Origin: an uncultured Verrucomicrobiota bacterium
Lineage (GTDB): Bacteria > Verrucomicrobiota > Verrucomicrobiia > Opitutales > Opitutaceae
Direction: 5' to 3'
Length of the DNA: 64,000 bases
Assembly (NCBI GenBank): GCA_903898675.1
Contig: CAIUGM010000001.1
Span: forward strand, 1 to 64,000
The translations under genes and the position numbers were made by a program. The notes below the pieces were generated by a model that saw only the letters and a program-made list of their open reading frames with translations, was not told where the DNA came from and made no database searches. This document shows, piece after piece, positions 49,909 through 62,622 of this stretch (the first letter of the stretch is position 1; each line of letters starts with the position of its first letter).

Positions 49909-51093
49909 TCAGAGGTGAATCTCCGCCGGCAACACGAGGCCGGCGTTTGGTTTGACCGGCTCGGCCTTCAGCGGATACCGGAATTGCTTGCCCTCGAAAT
50001 TGCGGAAGACCACCTCGTCATCGGTGATTTGTTCGACGTAGTCGGGATTGACCGGCACCTTGCCACCACCGCCGGGCGCATCGATGACGTACTGCGGCAC
50101 GGCGTAGCCGGTCGTGTGGCCCCGCAGCGCCCGGATGATCTCGATGCCCTTGCGCACGTCGGCCTTGAAGTGCGCGCCGCCCGTGATCAAGTCCATCTGA
50201 TAGATGTAATAGGGCCGCACCCGCATCCGGAGCAGACGGTGGACGAGGGCCTTCATGACGTCGGCATCGTCGTTCACGCCCTTCAGCAGGACGCTCTGGT
50301 TCCCGAGCGGCACCCCGGCGAACGAGAGGCGCTCGCAGGCATCCTTCAATTCCTGCGTGGCCTCGCGGGGATGGTTGACGTGAATGCTCATCCAGATCGG
50401 GCCGTGTTGCTTGAAAATCTCGCAAAGCTCCGGGGTGATCCGCTGCGGCAGGAAAACCGGGATGCGCGAGCCGATGCGGATGAACTCAACGTGCTTGATG
50501 GCGCGCAGCCGGCCGAGGAGGTGGTCGAGCTTCTTGTCGGAGAGCAGCAATGGGTCGCCGCCGGACAGGAGCACATCGCGGATCTCGGGGTGCGCCTCGA
50601 TGTAGCGCAGTGCCTGCTCATACTCGGGATGAAAGTTGTAGTCCTGCGCGTTGCTGACGAGCCGGCTGCGGGTGCAGTAGCGGCAGTAGGCGGCGCAGCG
50701 GTCCGTGACCAGGAACAGCACGCGGTCGGGGTAGCGGTGCACCAGGCCGGGCACGGGGGAATGCTCGTCCTCGCCCAGCGAGTCCAGCATCTCACCGGAG
50801 GAGATGACCATCTCGTCACTGCGCGGGATGACCTGCTTCCGGATCGGGCAGTTCGGGTCGTTGCGGTCGATCAGGTTGAAAAAATACGGCGTGATCGCCA
50901 GCGCCAGCTTCTGGTTGGCGAAAAGACAGCCGGCCTTTTCCTCCGGCGTGAGGGTCATGTAGCGCTCCAGCTGCTCGACGGTGGTGATCCGGTTTTTCAG
51001 CTGCCAGACCCAGTCCTTCCAGTCCGCCTCGGGGATGTGCTGCCAAAGTCCCTGGCCGGCGAACCAGGTGGAGCGGTCTTCTGAGTAGGGCAT
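49909..51093 (-). CDS. kamA: Lysine 2,3-aminomutase (KamA family radical SAM)
   Basis: A 394-aa radical SAM and PLP enzyme. The [4Fe-4S] motif is C133-AAY-C137-RY-C140. DVLLSGGDPLLLSDKKLD is the SAM-binding core. PLP Lys345 is in DAPGGGGKVPVNPDYV, and the substrate-carboxylate Asp residues Asp301 (YQMDLITGGAHF) and Asp338 (VIDAPGGGGK) are both kept, as in true L-lysine 2,3-aminomutases. It converts L-lysine to beta-lysine. No acetyltransferase (ablB) gene for N-acetyl-beta-lysine and no efp or epmA is nearby, so its product could serve osmoprotection, secondary metabolism or lysine breakdown. The start fits the family N-terminus. Confidence 0.9.
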   Translation of the reverse strand: MPYSEDRSTWFAGQGLWQHIPEADWKDWVWQLKNRITTVEQLERYMTLTPEEKAGCLFANQKLALAITPYFFNLIDRNDPNCPIRKQVIPRSDEMVISSGEMLDSLGEDEHSPVPGLVHRYPDRVLFLVTDRCAAYCRYCTRSRLVSNAQDYNFHPEYEQALRYIEAHPEIRDVLLSGGDPLLLSDKKLDHLLGRLRAIKHVEFIRIGSRIPVFLPQRITPELCEIFKQHGPIWMSIHVNHPREATQELKDACERLSFAGVPLGNQSVLLKGVNDDADVMKALVHRLLRMRVRPYYIYQMDLITGGAHFKADVRKGIEIIRALRGHTTGYAVPQYVIDAPGGGGKVPVNPDYVEQITDDEVVFRNFEGKQFRYPLKAEPVKPNAGLVLPAEIHL

Positions 51094-51320
51094 GTTGGCG
51101 TACGAGAAATAGCCGCTTTAAACCGGCTGTCAAATGACCGGATCAACCCCGGACCCGGGGCGCCCGGTCGGGCCGGCATGTAGTTGTCCGCTGCCAAAGA
51201 CTTAGGCCGGAGGGGCGGTTAAGGTGTTTGTCATTTGTGCCGATAACCCCCATAGTCCCCTGTAACCCCTTTTCTGACGGCCGCCCAATCCGCCAGTGAC
51301 TGCGCGTTACCAGTCCATTC

Positions 51321-54005
<2,685 letters not shown>

Positions 54006-54089
54006 AATCAGTCCGCCGGGCCGGTGTTTTGCGCCACCGCGCATGTTTCCCCTTGGCACGCGGGGCCGGAAACCTTTTCGTCACGCGCG

Positions 54090-55262
<1,173 letters not shown>

Positions 55263-55273
55263 CCTTTGTAAAG

Positions 55274-55290
55274 CCGGGCCGACCGCCCGG
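55274..55290 (+). terminator. Small hairpin after carA
   Basis: CCGGGC (55274-55279) and GCCCGG (55285-55290) with a 5-nt loop, 11 bases past the carA stop. Short stem and no T-run, so weak support as a terminator. Confidence 0.35.
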
Positions 55291-55449
55291 GCCTGGTCCG
55301 GCGGTAACTGCTTGGCGGGATGCGGTTCCGTGCGCTGACAGCTGTATTTCCCGCCGCGGCGGGCCCCGCGCGCCGTCCCGCACCTCCCGAAAAAACCGGG
55401 GATCCGCTTCAGGTTTTGCCCGCAGCGGCCGATAGGGTCGCTCTACCCC

Positions 55450-57351
55450 ATGAAATTTCGCGGTCTTAAAGCTCGGATGGTTCTCCTGATCGGCTCGGTT
55501 GTCGTGCTCGGTCTCGGCGCCACCATCGGCATCAATACCTATCGCACCAGCCAGGCCGCGGGGGCCCAGGGTATCGCGCAAGCCGAGGCCATCGCACAGC
55601 ATGAGGCCGGCGAAGTCGGAAACTTCTTCAATCACGCCCTCTTCTCGGCACGCAGCCTCGCCGCCGCCTACGCCGGGATCAAGTCGAGCGATGCGGCCGT
55701 CGATCGCGACGCCGCGTCCTTCATCCTCAAGGCCTCGCTCGAGAGCACGCCGGACTTCTTCGCCGTGTGGACCTGCTGGGAACCCGACGCCTTCGACGGC
55801 CGGGACGCCGACTTCGCCAACAAGGCCGGCCACGACCAGACCGGCCGCTTCATTCCGTACTGGTTCCGCAAGGACGGAAAGACCGCCCTGCAGCCGCTGA
55901 AGGATTACACGCCTGGTTCACCCAACAGCGAATTCTACCAGATCGCACGCAAGACGGGGAAAGAAGTCATCATGGAGCCCTACACCTACGAGGCGGGTGA
56001 CCGGAAGGTACTCATGACCAGCATCGTGGTCCCGATCGTGATCGACGGGAAATTTCTCGGGGTCGCGGGCATCGACCTCGACCTCAACACCGTTTCGGCC
56101 CGGCAAAGCGGGCGCAAGGTCATGGACACCGGCTATGCCGCGACGTTTTCCAACCACGGCCTCTACGTTTCCCACCCGCAGGCCGAGCGCCTCGGGCAGC
56201 CCGGCCCGAAATTCGACCCCTGGCTCGAGCCAAAGCTGGGCGACATCGCCGCGGGCCAGGAATTCATGGTGAAAACTTTTTCCCACACCCTGCAGGACAC
56301 GGTTTTCCGCATTGCCCGGCCCGTGGTCATCGGGAATACCGGCACGCCGTGGTCGGTCATTGTCTCGATCCAGGAGGGCCGCGTGCTGGCCACGGCCCGC
56401 TCGCTGCGGAACACGTCGTTGCTCATCGGCGGGATCACGCTCGCCGCGGTGCTGGGCGTGGTGTTGTTCGTCGCGACCAGGATCACCCGGCCCGTGATGC
56501 GGATTTCGGAGGAACTCCAGTCCGGCGCCGACCTGGCCTCGCGCTCGTCGGCGGAAATATCCAGCTCGAGCCAGACGCTCGCCGCGTCGTCCAGCGAGCA
56601 GGCCGCCTCGCTCGAGGAGACCAGCGCCTCGCTCGAGGAATTGTCGAGCATGACCCGGCGCAACACCGACGGGGCCCGGCAGGCCCGGACGCTGGCGGAC
56701 GCGACGCGCAGCTCGGCCGAAACCGGCGCCCGGCAGATGCGGGACATGGTTGAAGCCATGAACTCGATCAAGGCCTCCAGCGACAGCGTCGCCAAGATCA
56801 TCAAGACGATCGACGAGATCGCCTTCCAAACCAACATCCTCGCGTTGAACGCGGCCGTGGAAGCCGCACGGGCCGGCGAGGCCGGGGCCGGGTTCGCCGT
56901 CGTGGCCGAGGAAGTCCGCGCCCTCGCGCAACGCTCGGCCACCGCCGCGCGGGAAACGTCCGACCAGATTTCCGCCGCCCTCGTCCGGGCCAACCACGGC
57001 GTCGAGATTTGCGGACAGGTCGCCGGCAGTTTCGACCACATCCTCGGCAAGGCGCGCGAGCTGAACACCTTTGTCGCGGAAATCGCGACCGCGAGCGAGG
57101 AGCAGTCCGGCGGCATCACCCAGATCAACAAGGCGGTCACGCAAATGGACCACTCCACCCAGTCGACCGCGGCCCAGTCCGAGGAAACCGCCGCCGCCGC
57201 CCAGGAACTTTCGGCCCAGGCGATCCACCTGCAGAAGATCGCCGAACAGCTGTTCCTGCTCGTCGAGGGCACCGCGCACGTGAATCCGGCCGCGGAGGGC
57301 GCGGAGGCGGCCGCCACCGCTGACGAACCCGCAGCCGTCGGGGTCGCCTGA
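55450..57351 (+). CDS. Methyl-accepting chemotaxis protein with Cache sensor
   Basis: A 633-aa receptor. First membrane helix about 9-28. A periplasmic Cache-type sensor follows (about 35-310), with WTCWEPDAFDGRDADFANK, FIPYWFRKDGK and SIVVPIVIDGKFLGVAGIDLDL, typical of dCache_1. The second helix is at about 320-342, with a short linker. The cytoplasmic signalling domain has the hairpin tip DEIAFQTNILALNAAVEAAR, VVAEEVRALAQRSATAARETSDQI and flanking methylation helices. The C-terminus lacks the NWETF-type CheR tether. No che genes are nearby. The ligand is unknown; dCache domains often bind amino acids or small organic acids. Confidence 0.92.
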   Translation: MKFRGLKARMVLLIGSVVVLGLGATIGINTYRTSQAAGAQGIAQAEAIAQHEAGEVGNFFNHALFSARSLAAAYAGIKSSDAAVDRDAASFILKASLESTPDFFAVWTCWEPDAFDGRDADFANKAGHDQTGRFIPYWFRKDGKTALQPLKDYTPGSPNSEFYQIARKTGKEVIMEPYTYEAGDRKVLMTSIVVPIVIDGKFLGVAGIDLDLNTVSARQSGRKVMDTGYAATFSNHGLYVSHPQAERLGQPGPKFDPWLEPKLGDIAAGQEFMVKTFSHTLQDTVFRIARPVVIGNTGTPWSVIVSIQEGRVLATARSLRNTSLLIGGITLAAVLGVVLFVATRITRPVMRISEELQSGADLASRSSAEISSSSQTLAASSSEQAASLEETSASLEELSSMTRRNTDGARQARTLADATRSSAETGARQMRDMVEAMNSIKASSDSVAKIIKTIDEIAFQTNILALNAAVEAARAGEAGAGFAVVAEEVRALAQRSATAARETSDQISAALVRANHGVEICGQVAGSFDHILGKARELNTFVAEIATASEEQSGGITQINKAVTQMDHSTQSTAAQSEETAAAAQELSAQAIHLQKIAEQLFLLVEGTAHVNPAAEGAEAAATADEPAAVGVA

Positions 57352-57405
57352 TCGATCGCCCACCTTGGCCGCCACGGACTTGCCTCGGCGCTGAATCTCA
57401 TCGAA

Positions 57406-58005
57406 ATGAGCGGCGTGAAGAAACTGCTCGCCCTCGCGCTCCTGGTCGCCGCCGGGTGGCTTTATTGGCATCAACCCGCGGCCACTTGGCGCGGTATGCC
57501 CGCGGCCCAGGACCCGGTGCAACTCGCCAGCGGACTCCCCAAGCCTTTCCAGGTCGAGGGCTACACGATCACGCCGCTCGCGCGTTATGCGGTGACCGCG
57601 GTGGTGCTGAGTCGTGACCGCTACCGCAATGACCGGGGCGCCGCCCTGGCGCCAGTCGATCTCGCTCTCGGCTGGGGACCGATGTCGGTCGCCTCGGTCA
57701 TTAATGGCCTGTCCTTCAGCCAGTCCGGTCGCTGGTACGAATACCGGTGGTCCGGCGAGCCGCCGCTTGATCCCGGACTCATTGCCACCCACTCCGCCAA
57801 CACCCACTGCCTGCCCGCTGATGCCGAGGTGCGCCGCCGCCTGCTGGAAGTGAAAAACCACGAGCTCGTCACCATGGAAGGCTACCTCGTCGAGGTGAAC
57901 GGCTCCGACGGGTACCGCTGGCGCTCTTCCCTCACCCGCGACGACACCGGCGCCGGCGCCTGCGAGGTTTTCTGGATCACCAGCCTGGACAGCCGGCCGC
58001 TCTAG
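57406..58005 (+). CDS. Hypothetical membrane-anchored protein
   Basis: A 199-aa protein with an N-terminal hydrophobic segment (about 6-21, LLALALLVAAGWLYWH). The mature part has LARYAVTAVVLSRDRYRNDRGAALAPVDLALGWGPMSV and HSANTHCLPADAEVRRRLLEVKNHELVTMEGYLVEVNG. It then has TGAGACEVFWITSL near the end. It resembles a conserved uncharacterised family whose members are exported or membrane-tethered; two Cys (LPAD-side and GAGACE) could form a disulfide. Function unknown. It starts 54 bases after the chemotaxis receptor. Confidence 0.75.
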   Translation: MSGVKKLLALALLVAAGWLYWHQPAATWRGMPAAQDPVQLASGLPKPFQVEGYTITPLARYAVTAVVLSRDRYRNDRGAALAPVDLALGWGPMSVASVINGLSFSQSGRWYEYRWSGEPPLDPGLIATHSANTHCLPADAEVRRRLLEVKNHELVTMEGYLVEVNGSDGYRWRSSLTRDDTGAGACEVFWITSLDSRPL

Positions 58006-58017
58006 CGGGGTGGCGGT

Positions 58018-59085
58018 TCAGGACTTCGCCCCCGGAATGCCAACGGCCGGGGCAGGTTCGGCAAGATAACGGTCAAACCAGCCGCTGACCTCCCGTACGA
58101 TTTCATTGTCGAGACGGTTCGCCAGCCAGATGTGATCGTCGTCCGGCAAAATCACCAGCCGACTCGGACCATGCGTGCGGGACTGAAGCAGCCGGCTGTT
58201 CTCTGGTGAGATCCAGGTGTCCTTCGCCCCGTGATAAAACAGCACCGGAGCCGTTACCTGATCCATGGCGGCAAGCACGTTGCCGCTTTCCCAGGAAAAT
58301 TGGCCGCGATGAGCGGCCTTGGCGATCGCCGCGGCAAAATCGGCATCGCTGATTTTCGCCGCCTCTTGCGGAGCGATGCCATGGGCGAATTCTACGACGG
58401 CCTTGGCGGCGTTGCTGAACGGCTCAAGCGCAACGACGGCCGCCACACGCTTGTCCCGGGCCGCCAGCAACAGGCTCATGCTGGCGCCGTAGGATACACC
58501 CAGGAAACCCACCCGGTCGCCAGCCAGGCCCTGCTGCCGCAGCTCATCGAGCAATCGCGAGAGGTCGGTCACCTCAAACGCACCGAAGCCAATCAGGTCA
58601 CCCGTCGACCGACCATGGCCCCGTAGATCTACGAGGACACAACGATAGCCAAATTCAGCCAGGCATAGGGCCCAATGAGCCACGTTCTCCTTCGAGTCCC
58701 GATAGCCATGCAACATCACGATGGTTCCTTTGCAGGGTCGCGGCTCGGCCGGCAGGTGCCAATCATAGGTCGGTTGCAGCCAGCGCCGTCCGTTCGCCTC
58801 CCTTGGTTGGACTTGATAGCTGAACTGGTAGTTGCCCGGCTCGAGGACGGCCACGCACAACTCGGCCGGCGGCGGCCCGACCGGCAGTCGCCAGATCCGG
58901 GAATAGACCGAATCGAATCGACGGGCATATTCCGCGTCCTGCACGACGCGCGGCACCTGCTGCTGGTTGGGAGCCTTGACCGCCATGGTTGCCAGCATGG
59001 AGCTGACACAACCCGACTGAACCAACACACACGCTGCCCCGATCAGCACCATGACCACCGACCCGGGCCAAGTGCGAGCTCTCAT
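58018..59085 (-). CDS. Alpha/beta hydrolase, exported or lipid-anchored
   Basis: A 355-aa hydrolase. The N-terminus is hydrophobic (about 10-25) and ends VQSGC, a weak lipobox. The core has GTIVMLHGYRDSKENVAHWA (oxyanion region), VDLRGHGRSTG, the nucleophile Ser in FLGVSYGASMSLLLA, and a late acidic/His pair (APVLFYHGAKDTWISPENS and LPDDDHIWLANRL). Close to cutinase/serine aminopeptidase S33-like or lysophospholipase-like hydrolases; substrate unknown. Its start overlaps the kdsB stop by 4 bases (59082-59085), so the two are coupled. Confidence 0.82.
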   Translation of the reverse strand: MRARTWPGSVVMVLIGAACVLVQSGCVSSMLATMAVKAPNQQQVPRVVQDAEYARRFDSVYSRIWRLPVGPPPAELCVAVLEPGNYQFSYQVQPREANGRRWLQPTYDWHLPAEPRPCKGTIVMLHGYRDSKENVAHWALCLAEFGYRCVLVDLRGHGRSTGDLIGFGAFEVTDLSRLLDELRQQGLAGDRVGFLGVSYGASMSLLLAARDKRVAAVVALEPFSNAAKAVVEFAHGIAPQEAAKISDADFAAAIAKAAHRGQFSWESGNVLAAMDQVTAPVLFYHGAKDTWISPENSRLLQSRTHGPSRLVILPDDDHIWLANRLDNEIVREVSGWFDRYLAEPAPAVGIPGAKS

Positions 59086-59825
59086 CCCAAGTGCGCCTCG
59101 AACTTCCTCGCGTCCTCCGGCGTATCGACGCCGATGGTGGGATCCTCCGTGACATCGATGGCGATCGGGTAGCCGTTCTCGAGCGCCCGGAGTTGTTCCA
59201 GCTTCTCGATCTGCTCCAGCTGGCCCGGCGGCAGGGCGACAAATTTCTCCAGGAAGTCGGCTTTGTAGGCGTAAAGCCCGAGATGCTTGTAGCAGGGATT
59301 GGCCGCCACCCAGGCGTCGTCAATCGTGAGGCCCAGCTCGCGCGAATACGGCATCCGGGAGCGGGAAAAATACAGGGCGCGGCCGGTCTGGCTCTTCACG
59401 ACCTTCACCTGGTTGGTGTTGTAGAAATCCACCACCCGCTTGAACGGCGTGCAGAGCGTCGCCATCGGACAGTCGCCCTGAATCAAGCGGCCCAACGCGT
59501 GCAGCTGCCCCGCGCTGACCAGTGGCTCATCGGCCTGCACGTTGAGCACATAGCTGGCACGGACTGTGCGGTTAGCCTCTGCAATCCGATCCGTGCCACT
59601 TGGGTGGCTGGCATCGGTCATAATCGCCCTAAACCCCGCCGCCTCAATGCATTCGGCCAGTAATACATGATCCACTGCAAACCAGAGCGGATAGTCCGGT
59701 GCCTGGGCGGTAATGCGCTCGGCCACCCACAGCACAAGCGGCTTCCCCTTAATGGGATGCAATAATTTCCTTGGAAACCTGGTGGACTCCAAACGACACG
59801 GCACGATGATGGCAAAGGCGGGCAT
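59082..59825 (-). CDS. kdsB: 3-deoxy-manno-octulosonate cytidylyltransferase (CMP-KDO synthetase)
   Basis: A 247-aa nucleotidyltransferase that activates KDO with CTP for lipopolysaccharide inner-core synthesis. Motifs: AFAIIVPCRLESTRFPRKLLHPIKGKPLV (about 3-31), AIMTDASHPSGTDRIAEA (about 72-89), VLNVQADEPLV (about 99-109), YFSRSRMPYSRE and HLGLYAYKADFLEKFVAL. Presence implies a KDO-containing outer membrane. ATG 59825 gives the canonical N-terminus; ptsH diverges on the other strand, so a shared regulatory gap of 81 bases lies between. Confidence 0.95.
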   Translation of the reverse strand: MPAFAIIVPCRLESTRFPRKLLHPIKGKPLVLWVAERITAQAPDYPLWFAVDHVLLAECIEAAGFRAIMTDASHPSGTDRIAEANRTVRASYVLNVQADEPLVSAGQLHALGRLIQGDCPMATLCTPFKRVVDFYNTNQVKVVKSQTGRALYFSRSRMPYSRELGLTIDDAWVAANPCYKHLGLYAYKADFLEKFVALPPGQLEQIEKLEQLRALENGYPIAIDVTEDPTIGVDTPEDARKFEAHLG

Positions 59826-59906
59826 GCAGGGGTCTTTTAGATTGCAAGCCGGCACGCGACCGGCTTTTAGCGTTTCCCTTTAATCCGACCAACCAGCCCT
59901 ACCGCA

Positions 59907-60203
59907 ATGGAAAAGAGTGATACAACATCAGCCGCCCCCCACGTGAAGGAACTCCTTGTGCAAAACAAGATGGGAATCCACGCGCGCCCGGCCGCCATGA
60001 TTGTCCGCGTCACCAACAAATTCAAAGCGGAGGTGTTCGTGGAAAAGGACGAGGAGCAGGTCAACGGCAAGAGCATCATGGGGCTCATGATGCTGGCCGC
60101 AGCCAAGGGTACCAAGGTCAAGTTCATCGCCTCGGGCGAGGACGCGCCCCAGATGCTGGCGGAACTCGAGACGCTGTTCGCGAAGAAGTTCGACGAGGCT
60201 TAA
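59907..60203 (+). CDS. ptsH: HPr phosphocarrier protein
   Basis: A 98-aa HPr. The phospho-acceptor His25 is in MGIHARPAAMIVRV and the regulatory Ser56 in VNGKSIMGLMMLAA, the site used by HPr kinase in many bacteria. The fold is complete with IASGEDAPQMLAELETLF at the end. The ~11-residue N-terminal extension (MEKSDTTSAAP) before the domain is slightly longer than usual. No EI or EII genes are beside it, so the protein may serve a regulatory role or partners elsewhere. Confidence 0.95.
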   Translation: MEKSDTTSAAPHVKELLVQNKMGIHARPAAMIVRVTNKFKAEVFVEKDEEQVNGKSIMGLMMLAAAKGTKVKFIASGEDAPQMLAELETLFAKKFDEA

Positions 60204-60210
60204 GGCGAGA

Positions 60211-60308
60211 AATCGCGGAAATGCGAAAGAGCGGAAGCGCTGAAGCTGCGCTGTTCCGGTTCTCTATTTCAGGTTTCCGTTTCTCCGCCCTTCCGCGTTT
60301 TTGCGATT
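60211..60308. terminator. Shared inverted repeat between convergent ptsH and tatD
   Basis: The left arm (60211-60237, AATCGCGGAAATGCG...) and right arm (60274-60308, ...CCTTCCGCG..GCGATT) are imperfect inverses. Both flanking genes converge here, so it may act as a bidirectional terminator. The right arm touches the last bases of tatD. Confidence 0.5.
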
Positions 60309-61155
60309 AGATTGAGAAGAAACGTTTCGCGTTGGCCGTGGTAACCTCGGCCAGCCGATCATAGCCCACCCCGAACACCCCCGCGGTAAATTCCGCCGTA
60401 TGCCTGAGGTAGGCCGGCTCATTCGGTTTTCCCCGGTGCGGCATGGGGGTCAGGTACGGCGCATCGGTCTCGATCATCAGCCGGTCCAGCCCTTGTGCCA
60501 AGGCCGCCGCGCGCACCGTCTCGGCATTCTTGTAGGTGATGACACCCGTGAAGGACCCGCAACCGCCGCGCCCGATCAACCCGGCCATCTCCAACGGGCC
60601 TTCGGTGAAGCAGTGAAAGACCACCCGGCTCCACGCGAGGCCGGCCGCATCGATCAGGTCGACGCACTCCTGAAACGCGCCGCGCGAATGAATGACCACC
60701 GGGCAGCCCAGTCGCGCCGCCAGCGCGAGTTGCCAGGTAAAGGCCGCCTGCTGCCAGCCGAAAATCTTTTCCGCCTCGGCGGGGTTGTCCTTGGGTAGGT
60801 GAAACCGGTCGAGCCCGATCTCGCCCAAGGCCACCGGGTGTGGTTTGTCCGCCCCACCCCAAAATCCCTCCAGTTGCCCAACGCGGCCCGCCCAGTCCTC
60901 GCCGACACTGCACGGATGCAGCCCCACGGTGTAATGCACGGCCACTCCGGTGGCCGTGGTGGCAACACCGCCGGCGCCAGCCGACTCCTGACGGCTGCTA
61001 GTGGCCAGGTCGCGGTAAAGCGACCAGTCATCCGTGTCGGTGCCGATCGTGACCAGCGCCTCCAAGCCGGCCTCGCGCGCCCGCGTCAGCGTGACCGGCA
61101 ACTCGCCGCGCCGGGCAAATGAGTCGAGGTGCGTGTGCGTATCAATCAGTCCCAC
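60307..61155 (-). CDS. tatD: TatD-family metal-dependent hydrolase
   Basis: A 282-aa TIM-barrel metallohydrolase, in family members a DNase or 3'-5' exonuclease. Metal motifs: LIDTHTHLDSF (His7, His9), YTVGLHPCSV, ALGEIGLDRFH (Glu), PVVIHSRGA (His), VFHCFTEGP (His) and MIETDAPYLTPMPHRGKPNEP (Asp). Residues about 52-71 (TSSRQESAGAGGVATTATGV) form a low-complexity insert between DLA and VHYTVGLHP, where relatives are shorter; its DNA matches the repeat at 28436-28463. The active-site segments are intact. Confidence 0.88.
   Translation of the reverse strand: MGLIDTHTHLDSFARRGELPVTLTRAREAGLEALVTIGTDTDDWSLYRDLATSSRQESAGAGGVATTATGVAVHYTVGLHPCSVGEDWAGRVGQLEGFWGGADKPHPVALGEIGLDRFHLPKDNPAEAEKIFGWQQAAFTWQLALAARLGCPVVIHSRGAFQECVDLIDAAGLAWSRVVFHCFTEGPLEMAGLIGRGGCGSFTGVITYKNAETVRAAALAQGLDRLMIETDAPYLTPMPHRGKPNEPAYLRHTAEFTAGVFGVGYDRLAEVTTANAKRFFSI
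60973..61001 (-). repeat. In-frame AGCAGCCGTC...CGGCTGGCG repeat inside tatD
   Basis: Read on the coding strand it matches the intergenic hairpin at 28436-28463 at both arms (TAGCAGCCGTC and CGGCTGGCGC), with the middle changed. It encodes part of the 20-residue insert of TatD. Confidence 0.55.
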
Positions 61156-61244
61156 GCGGAGAGTGAAAACAGCCCAAAGTCAGAAGCCAGCGCTTTCGCG
61201 CTGGCTTCCTTAACACACACCCGGGCTTGTTGCCTGGTGAAATT

Positions 61245-62183
61245 CTAGTTGGTGCGGATCCGGACGTCACCGCCACTCGAGCCGAGGTAAAGCAGCGGAC
61301 CGCCGCCATTCACCTTGCCGGAGAGACTGCTCCGGCGGACCCCGCCGCTGTCGATGGCGATGGTGAGACCCGTTGCATCGACGTCGCCGCCGCTCGTGTG
61401 CGCCTTGAGATCAAAGGCCGCGGTCTTGTCGACCGAAACGTCCACCTCGCCACCGGAGGTCGTCAGCTTGCAGTCACCCTTCAACGCACCCTCGATGCTG
61501 GCCTTGACGTTGCCCCCGGAGGTCGCGGCCACCAGCCGGCCCTGCACGGAATTGACGACGATATCGCCACCCGACGTGGAAAGCTCGGCTTCGCCGCCCG
61601 CCCGCTCGACATGAATATTGCCGCCGGAGGTGGAGAGTCCGACCTTGGCGGTACCTTCCCGCAGGCTGATGTCGCCCCCGGACGTGCTGCCGTCCACCTC
61701 GCCGTCCACCCGGTCGATCTTCAGGTTGCCGCCGCTCGTGCGCAGGCGGGCATGCCCGTTGATGCTCGCGAGCTCGACGTCGCCGCCGGAGGTTTTCAAA
61801 TCGACGTTGTAGTGGACGGGTACCACGACGGTGAAGCTGACACTGACCGGCGGCCAGGAGCCGAAATGCCAGCTCCCGTGCTTTTCGTATCTGGCGGTCG
61901 CCGTGACCCCGTCGCCCTGCGATTCGATTCGCAGGTCCAGATCCTTCAGGAGTTCGTCCGCCTTCGCGTCCGAGTTGGCGTCAATGCTTTCGGAGGCGGT
62001 AACCCGGACCTCATTGCCCGAGCCGGTGACCACCTTGATGTCGCCGCCGGAGGTTTCGACCTTCAGGCTGCCGCCGGGCTGCACCGCAAAGGTTTTTTCC
62101 ACCGTGCGGGTGATCTTGGCCTGCAACATGCCGGGCGCCGCGAGCAGCACTCCCAGCGCACAAAAGGAAACGAGGGTTTTCAT
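61245..62183 (-). CDS. Exported DUF4097-type beta-repeat protein
   Basis: A 312-aa protein with a Sec signal (1-22, ending MLQA). The mature part consists of about 9 short beta-repeats with the recurring TSGGD/TSGGN motif (KTSGGDVEL, RTSGGNLKI, STSGGDISL, LSTSGGNIHV, ATSGGNVKA, TTSGGEVDV), as in the DUF4097 beta-helix family. The DNA is correspondingly repetitive. Likely a secreted or surface structural protein of unknown role. A helical segment (NSDAKADELLKDLDLRI) near residue 75 interrupts the repeats. Confidence 0.85.
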   Translation of the reverse strand: MKTLVSFCALGVLLAAPGMLQAKITRTVEKTFAVQPGGSLKVETSGGDIKVVTGSGNEVRVTASESIDANSDAKADELLKDLDLRIESQGDGVTATARYEKHGSWHFGSWPPVSVSFTVVVPVHYNVDLKTSGGDVELASINGHARLRTSGGNLKIDRVDGEVDGSTSGGDISLREGTAKVGLSTSGGNIHVERAGGEAELSTSGGDIVVNSVQGRLVAATSGGNVKASIEGALKGDCKLTTSGGEVDVSVDKTAAFDLKAHTSGGDVDATGLTIAIDSGGVRRSSLSGKVNGGGPLLYLGSSGGDVRIRTN

Positions 62184-62256
62184 AGGTTGGTGTCCCTTGA
62201 AAACCCGGACGGCGGCCGAAAGTTACAGGATTTTAGACTCTTTCTTTCCGCCCGCC

Positions 62257-62622
62257 TCAGGATTGCAGCAAGGCGCCGGCCCAGACCTTCTCCTCAAACC
62301 CAACCAGCGCCACGCCCGGCCCGATCAGAAACGGCCGCTTGATCAGGTTGCCGTTGCCGGCGAGCAGGGCGATCGCCTCCGCGTCGGTCAGGGCCGGCAG
62401 CCTGGCGGCGAGCCCGAGCGCCCGGTAGTCGCGGCCCGCCGTATTGAACACCCGCCGCCGCTCGCCGCCCTGCGCGGCCAGCATGGTGCGCAGCTCGGCC
62501 GGCGTGGGCGGCGTCTCGCGGATCGGCCGTTCCTCAAAGGCCACGGCCTGCGCCCGCAGCCATTTCACCGCGCGCCGGCAGGTGTCGCAATTCGCGTAGG
62601 CGTAAACCCGCAGTCCGCTCAC
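62257..62622 (-). CDS. ArsC/Spx-family protein
   Basis: A 121-aa thioredoxin-fold protein from GTG 62622, coupled by a GTGA overlap to the upstream hydrolase gene. The redox motif is C12-DT-C15 in YAYANCDTCRRAVKWL. ERPIRETPPTPAELRTML and a C-terminal NLIKRPFLIG (the conserved cis-Pro/Arg segment) complete the ArsC-like fold. Relatives include arsenate reductases and Spx-like regulators; which applies here cannot be decided. GTG is preferred because upstream in-frame sequence lies inside the previous gene. Confidence 0.85.
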   Translation of the reverse strand: MSGLRVYAYANCDTCRRAVKWLRAQAVAFEERPIRETPPTPAELRTMLAAQGGERRRVFNTAGRDYRALGLAARLPALTDAEAIALLAGNGNLIKRPFLIGPGVALVGFEEKVWAGALLQS

